From Bradyrhizobium sp. dw_78 (GTDB taxonomy: Bacteria; Pseudomonadota; Alphaproteobacteria; Rhizobiales; Xanthobacteraceae), in contig NZ_JAAVUS010000012.1 of the NCBI RefSeq assembly GCF_018449525.1, forward strand, positions 62,001 to 126,000: a DNA stretch of 64,000 nucleotides, in the 5' to 3' direction. This document shows positions 58,775 to 64,000 of the stretch, one piece after another. Position numbers and translations under genes: made by a program. How positions within the stretch are numbered: position 1 is the stretch's first letter; each line of letters starts with the position of its first letter. The notes under the pieces were generated by a model. The model was not told the origin of the DNA. It saw only the letters and a program-made list of their open reading frames with translations, and searched no databases.

Positions 58775-59146
58775 TCACCACATGTTGAGGACGAGACGCG
58801 CCTCGTCACTCATTCGATCCGGCGACCACGCCGGCTCCCACACCAGATTGACGCTGACGACGCCGACACCGGGAACGCTGGCGACGGCATTCTCGACCTG
58901 CGTCGGCAATTCTCCCGCTGCCGGACAATTCGGCGTCGTCAATGTCATGACGACGTCGACGCTGCGATCGTCCTTCAGGTCGACCTTGTAGATCAGGCCG
59001 AGCTCGTAGATATCGGCCGGAATTTCCGGATCGAACACCGTCTTCAGCGCGGCGACAATTTCACCGCTGAGCCGTTCCGTCTCTTCCGGCGGCAACGCCG
59101 AACTGGTCTCGATATGACTGGTTTTTGCTTCGGCCGTATCGGTCAT
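58775..59146 (-). CDS. sufT: SufT-like DUF59/MIP18 protein
   Basis: 123 residues. It has KTVFDPEIPADIYELGLIYK, then VVMTLTTPNCPAAGELPTQV with the reactive Cys, and VNLVWEPAWSPDRMSDEARL. This family matures Fe-S proteins with the SUF system. The ATGA overlap with sufS and gene order support the name. Confidence 0.9.
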   Translation of the reverse strand: MTDTAEAKTSHIETSSALPPEETERLSGEIVAALKTVFDPEIPADIYELGLIYKVDLKDDRSVDVVMTLTTPNCPAAGELPTQVENAVASVPGVGVVSVNLVWEPAWSPDRMSDEARLVLNMW

Positions 59147-60390
59147 GAAAACAATTCCCGTGCCTTGATAAGCGCCTGCGCCAGGTGATCGACTTCCTCG
59201 CGCGTATTATACATTCCGAACGAAGCCCGGCAGGTCGCAGTGACGTTGAAGCGCTCTAAAAGCGGCATCACGCAATGGGTTCCGGCGCGCACCGCGATCC
59301 CCTGTCGGTCGATCACGGTCGCGACATCATGCGGATGGGCGCCCTTCATCTCGAACGAGATCACCGGGCCCTTGTCGCGCGGTGTGCCGATCAGTCGCAG
59401 CGAATTGATTTCGCGCAGCCGCTCCATGGCGTAGGTCAAAAGGCCATGCTCATGCGCGGCGATGCGCTCCTTGCCGATCGAATTGACGTAATCGATCGCC
59501 GCCCCGAAGCCGACCGCCTCGACGATCGCCGGCGTTCCGGCCTCGAATTTGTGCGGCGGATCGCCATAAGTAACCCAGTCCTTGGCGACTTCGCGGATCA
59601 TCTCGCCGCCGCCATTGAAGGGCCGCATCGCTTCCAGAATCGCATATTTGGCGTAGAGCGCGCCGATACCGGTCGGGCCGTAAACCTTGTGACCGGTGAA
59701 GACATAGAAATCGCAATCGATGTCCTGCACGTCGATCGCAAGATGAACCGCGGCCTGGCTGCCATCGACCAGCACCGGAATGCCGCGGGCATGCGCCAGC
59801 TTCACCACGTCCTTGACCGGAACGATGGTGCCGAGCGCGTTCGACATCTGCGTGATCGCGACGAGCTTGGTCCGCGGCGTCAACAGCTTCTCGAACTCGT
59901 CGATCAGGAAGTTGCCTTCATCGTCAACCGGCGCCCATTTGATGACCGCGCCATGACGCTCCCTGAGAAAGTGCCAGGGCACGATATTGGAATGGTGCTC
60001 CATGATCGAGAGCACGATCTCATCGCCAGCCTTGATGTTCGACTCGCCCCAGGAGTAAGCGACCAGATTGATCGCCTCGGTGGCGTTGCGGGTGAAGATG
60101 ATCTCCTCGTTGCGCCGCGCATTGAGGAATTTAGCGACCTTGGCGCGGCCGCCCTCATAGGCCTCGGTCGCCGCATTGGCGAGGTAATGCAGACCGCGAT
60201 GCACGTTGGCGTATTCGCTTTTATAGGCTTCGGTCATGCGGTCGAGCACGGCCATCGGCTTTTGCGCGGAAGCCGCGTTGTCCAGATAGACCAGTTGCTT
60301 GCCGTAGACCTTGAGCGCCAGCGCCGGGAAATCCTCCCGGACGCGCGCCACATCATAGGAGCCGTTCACCACCGCCGGATGCAGGGTCAT
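59143..60390 (-). CDS. sufS: Cysteine desulfurase SufS
   Basis: 415 residues. PLP-binding Lys is in FTGHKVYGPTGIGALY. The catalytic Cys lies in TATCRASFGMYNTREEVDHL, in the short loop of type II desulfurases. Other landmarks are DNAASAQKPMAVL, VHRGLHYLANAATEAYEGGR, and SIMEHHSNIVPW. It provides persulfide sulfur to SufBCD. Both starts overlap neighbours by ATGA. Confidence 0.96.
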   Translation of the reverse strand: MTLHPAVVNGSYDVARVREDFPALALKVYGKQLVYLDNAASAQKPMAVLDRMTEAYKSEYANVHRGLHYLANAATEAYEGGRAKVAKFLNARRNEEIIFTRNATEAINLVAYSWGESNIKAGDEIVLSIMEHHSNIVPWHFLRERHGAVIKWAPVDDEGNFLIDEFEKLLTPRTKLVAITQMSNALGTIVPVKDVVKLAHARGIPVLVDGSQAAVHLAIDVQDIDCDFYVFTGHKVYGPTGIGALYAKYAILEAMRPFNGGGEMIREVAKDWVTYGDPPHKFEAGTPAIVEAVGFGAAIDYVNSIGKERIAAHEHGLLTYAMERLREINSLRLIGTPRDKGPVISFEMKGAHPHDVATVIDRQGIAVRAGTHCVMPLLERFNVTATCRASFGMYNTREEVDHLAQALIKARELFS

Positions 60391-61712
60391 CGTCGCGCCT
60401 CCAGCCAGCGTTGCGCCGTCGCGGTCACCTGCTCCCGCAAGGCATCGCTGGCGATCTGTTCGATCGCCTCGCCGACAAAGGCCTGGATCAGAAGCGCCTG
60501 CGCTTCGTTCTCGGAGAGGCCGCGCGCCCGTAAATAAAACAGCAGGCTATCATCCAGCGCGCCCGTGGTCGCGCCGTGGCCGCAAGCGACGTCGTCGGCG
60601 AAAATCTCGAGCTCCGGCTTGTTGTCCGCCTCGGCTTCATCGGACAACAGCAGAGCCCGCGTCATCATCCTGGCGTCGGTCTTTTGCGCCTTGGGCCGGA
60701 CGTTGATGCGGCCCTGAAACACCGAATGGGCGCGGTCATCGACGACAGCCCGGAAGATCTCCCGGCTGACGCAATTCGGCACGGCATGATCGACCACCAG
60801 CGTCATGTCTCCGTGCTGCTTGCCTCGCAACAGATTGACGCCGTTGATGGACAGTTCCGTGCCCTCACCGTTCAGCGTGACAAAACCCTGAAACCGGCCG
60901 ACCGCGCCGCCGCTGAACATATTGAACAGATTAAGCTTGGCCTTGGCGCCCACGGTAAAAATGCCGGACGTGATGTTCACAGCATCGGTCCCGTCGTCCA
61001 TCAGCCGCACCTGCGACAGGTCCGCCCCATCACCGATCCAGACGATCACCGCGTCGTTGACCTGATGCGATCTGGCGCCATCGGCCGCCACAAAATTCTC
61101 GACAAGAGTGGCGCGCGCGCCGTGACCAACCTTCAGATAGGAGCGCGTGAAGGCCGAAGCCGACGGCGCCGTCGCCACGTGAATGATCTGGATCGGACGG
61201 GAGAGCGCGGCGCCATCGGCAATGCCAATCACGACGCCATCGGTCGCCAGCGCCGCGTTCAGCGATATCATCGCATCGGTCGTATCGGTGAGCAGCAAAT
61301 CGGACCGGGCGTCGTTGCTGGCGTCCTCCAGCGTCGCACGCAAGGTCTTGACGCTGACGCCGGCCTCAAGCTTGGTGAGATCGGAAAGCTCCGGCACCAA
61401 AACGCCGTCCACCAGAACGAGCTTTGACGCATCCTCGACCGCATGCAATTGCACCGCAACGCGCGCACGCTTGAGCGCGACGGCGTCCGGCGCCGCCGCC
61501 AGCGGCAGCACCTCGCGCATCAGCACCCGCAGATCGGTATATTTCCACTCCTCGACGCGCCGGTTGGGCAATCCCGCGCGTTCATAGGCCTCGAACGCCT
61601 GTTGACGCACGCCGGCGACCTTGCCCGCGCCGGGCAACCGGTTCCGCGCGATAGCGAAAATATCGCTCAACGCTTTGCCGGTTTCGGTTTTTGCCAGTAC
61701 CAGGTTCATCAT
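60387..61712 (-). CDS. sufD: Fe-S cluster assembly protein SufD
   Basis: About 441 residues; several start codons are stacked at 61709-61715. The beta-helix scaffold has ARATLVENFVAADGARSHQV and VGRFQGFVTLNGEGTELSIN. The C-terminal part has DDVACGHGATTGALDDSLLF and YLRARGLSENEAQALLIQAF, the family end. It forms the SufBC2D complex in the cytosol. It overlaps sufS by four bases and follows sufC by about 15. Confidence 0.94.
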   Translation of the reverse strand: MMNLVLAKTETGKALSDIFAIARNRLPGAGKVAGVRQQAFEAYERAGLPNRRVEEWKYTDLRVLMREVLPLAAAPDAVALKRARVAVQLHAVEDASKLVLVDGVLVPELSDLTKLEAGVSVKTLRATLEDASNDARSDLLLTDTTDAMISLNAALATDGVVIGIADGAALSRPIQIIHVATAPSASAFTRSYLKVGHGARATLVENFVAADGARSHQVNDAVIVWIGDGADLSQVRLMDDGTDAVNITSGIFTVGAKAKLNLFNMFSGGAVGRFQGFVTLNGEGTELSINGVNLLRGKQHGDMTLVVDHAVPNCVSREIFRAVVDDRAHSVFQGRINVRPKAQKTDARMMTRALLLSDEAEADNKPELEIFADDVACGHGATTGALDDSLLFYLRARGLSENEAQALLIQAFVGEAIEQIASDALREQVTATAQRWLEARR

Positions 61713-61727
61713 CAATCCGTTTATGCG

Positions 61728-62480
61728 TCAGGCCGCGTCTTCGAACTGCGCGTAGCCGGAAGCTTCCAGCTCCAGCGCCAGCTCCTTGCCGCCGCTTTTG
61801 ACGACGCGGCCCTTCGACATCACATGCACGATATCGGGAACGATATAGTCCAGAAGCCGCTGATAGTGCGTGATCACCACCATCGCCCGCTCCGGCGTCC
61901 GCAACGCATTGACACCGTCGGCAGCGACCCGCAACGCGTCGATGTCGAGGCCCGAATCCATCTCATCGAGGATGCACAGGCTCGGCTGGAACAGCGCCAT
62001 TTGCAGCACCTCGTTGCGCTTCTTTTCGCCGCCGGAAAACCCGACATTGACGCCGCGGCGCAGCATGTCCTGCGGAATATTCAGGGAGCTCGCGACCTCG
62101 CGCACCTTCTTGAGAAAATCAGGCGTCGAATATTCGCCCTCGCCGCGCGCCTTGCGCTGCGCGTTCAGCGCGGTGCGCAGGAACGTCATGGTGGCGACGC
62201 CCGGGATTTCCACCGGATACTGGAAGGCGAGGAACACCCCCTTGGCGGCGCGCTCGTCCGGCGGCATCGCCAGCAAATCCTCGCCCTTGAACAGGATCTC
62301 GCCGCCGGTGACTTCATAGCCCGGCTTGCCGGCGATGACATGGGAGAGCGTCGATTTGCCGGAGCCGTTCGGTCCCATGATGGCATGCACTTCGCCAGCG
62401 TTCACCGTCAGCGTCAGCCCGTGGAGAATCTCACGCTCCTCGACACGGACTTGCAGATTTTTGACTTCGAGCAGTGACAT
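61728..62480 (-). CDS. sufC: SUF ATPase SufC
   Basis: 250 residues. Walker A is IMGPNGSGKSTLSHVIAGKP, the ABC signature GFSGGEKKRNEVLQ and Walker B LCILDEMDSGLDIDALRV. This is the dedicated ABC-type ATPase that drives conformational change in SufBC2D. AAGGA precedes ATG 62480. A palindromic repeat separates it from sufB. Confidence 0.97.
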   Translation of the reverse strand: MSLLEVKNLQVRVEEREILHGLTLTVNAGEVHAIMGPNGSGKSTLSHVIAGKPGYEVTGGEILFKGEDLLAMPPDERAAKGVFLAFQYPVEIPGVATMTFLRTALNAQRKARGEGEYSTPDFLKKVREVASSLNIPQDMLRRGVNVGFSGGEKKRNEVLQMALFQPSLCILDEMDSGLDIDALRVAADGVNALRTPERAMVVITHYQRLLDYIVPDIVHVMSKGRVVKSGGKELALELEASGYAQFEDAA

Positions 62481-62515
62481 CGAATTATCCTTAGGAGACC
62501 GACTTAGAAGTCTTC

Positions 62516-62593
62516 GTCATTGCGAGGAGCTCCTGCGACGAAGCAATCCAGCTTGGTTCGCCCAATGGATTGCTTCGCTGCGCTCGCAATGAC
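62516..62593. repeat. Intergenic palindrome, family D (GTCATTGCGAGGAGC ... GCTCGCAATGAC)
   Basis: The outer arms GTCATTGCGAG and CTCGCAATGAC pair, and GAAGCAATCCA pairs with TGGATTGCTTC inside. It would fold into one long hairpin in the mRNA between sufB and sufC. Confidence 0.85.
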
Positions 62594-62609
62594 GGCACCA
62601 AACCCGCCA

Positions 62610-64000
<1,391 letters not shown>

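Overview
The window is chromosomal DNA of a GC-rich alphaproteobacterium, most likely of the Bradyrhizobium / Rhodopseudomonas / Afipia group (Nitrobacteraceae). The call rests on gene types and neighbourhoods familiar from that group: a SufBCDS-SufT-SufA cluster, an aminotransferase-hom-glpX block, class I PhaC, a short-form ArgC, EF-P next to EpmA and EpmB, many tiny secreted proteins, and several families of intergenic palindromes. No database search was possible; all names come from reading motifs.

Region 1 (1-9.4 kb): small secreted, membrane and hypothetical proteins, tRNA-Pro(TGG), a DUF192 protein, a two-domain cold-shock protein, a Sir2 deacylase, an H-NS-like oligomerisation module without a visible DNA-binding tail, a GrlR-like protein, a VOC-fold protein, a glutathione S-transferase, a porin-motif miniprotein and a PilZ protein. 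Several genes are under 60 codons.

Region 2 (9.409-26.569 kb): an integrated element in tRNA-Glu(TTC), bounded by a 44-bp perfect direct repeat of the tRNA 3' end, with a tyrosine recombinase reading inward from the right end. Its contents look like a decayed short-tailed prophage. Read from the integrase these are a small HTH protein, a PC4-type ssDNA-binding protein, a RepA-like helicase, a 1-kb gene-poor interval with a repeat array, a few small genes, a 1.2-kaa internal virion/tail-lysozyme protein, a tailspike-like protein and an acyltransferase. Two truncated convergent genes follow. The left end holds a two-TM SLATT-like protein, a Tat-motif protein and a strongly structured intergenic stretch. 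Capsid, portal and terminase genes are not visible.

Region 3 (26.6-48.7 kb): housekeeping and accessory chromosome. It holds a PrsW-like protease, an HdeD-like protein, two secreted proteins sharing a Cys-containing C-terminus, and EpmB-EpmA divergent from EF-P with an M23 peptidase downstream. RecJ, a soluble chemoreceptor-like protein, a haloacid dehalogenase, then GlpX, homoserine dehydrogenase and an aminotransferase follow. PhaC, a MAPEG protein, ArgC with a PaiB-like protein behind an Arg-rich leader ORF and terminator, and a DedA protein complete it.

Region 4 (48.7-64 kb): topoisomerase IV subunit B (ParE), an outer-membrane beta-barrel protein, an SDR, a flavin monooxygenase, an RhlE-type RNA helicase, a diguanylate cyclase, a TfoX-N protein, and the suf operon running leftward and cut by the window end inside sufB.
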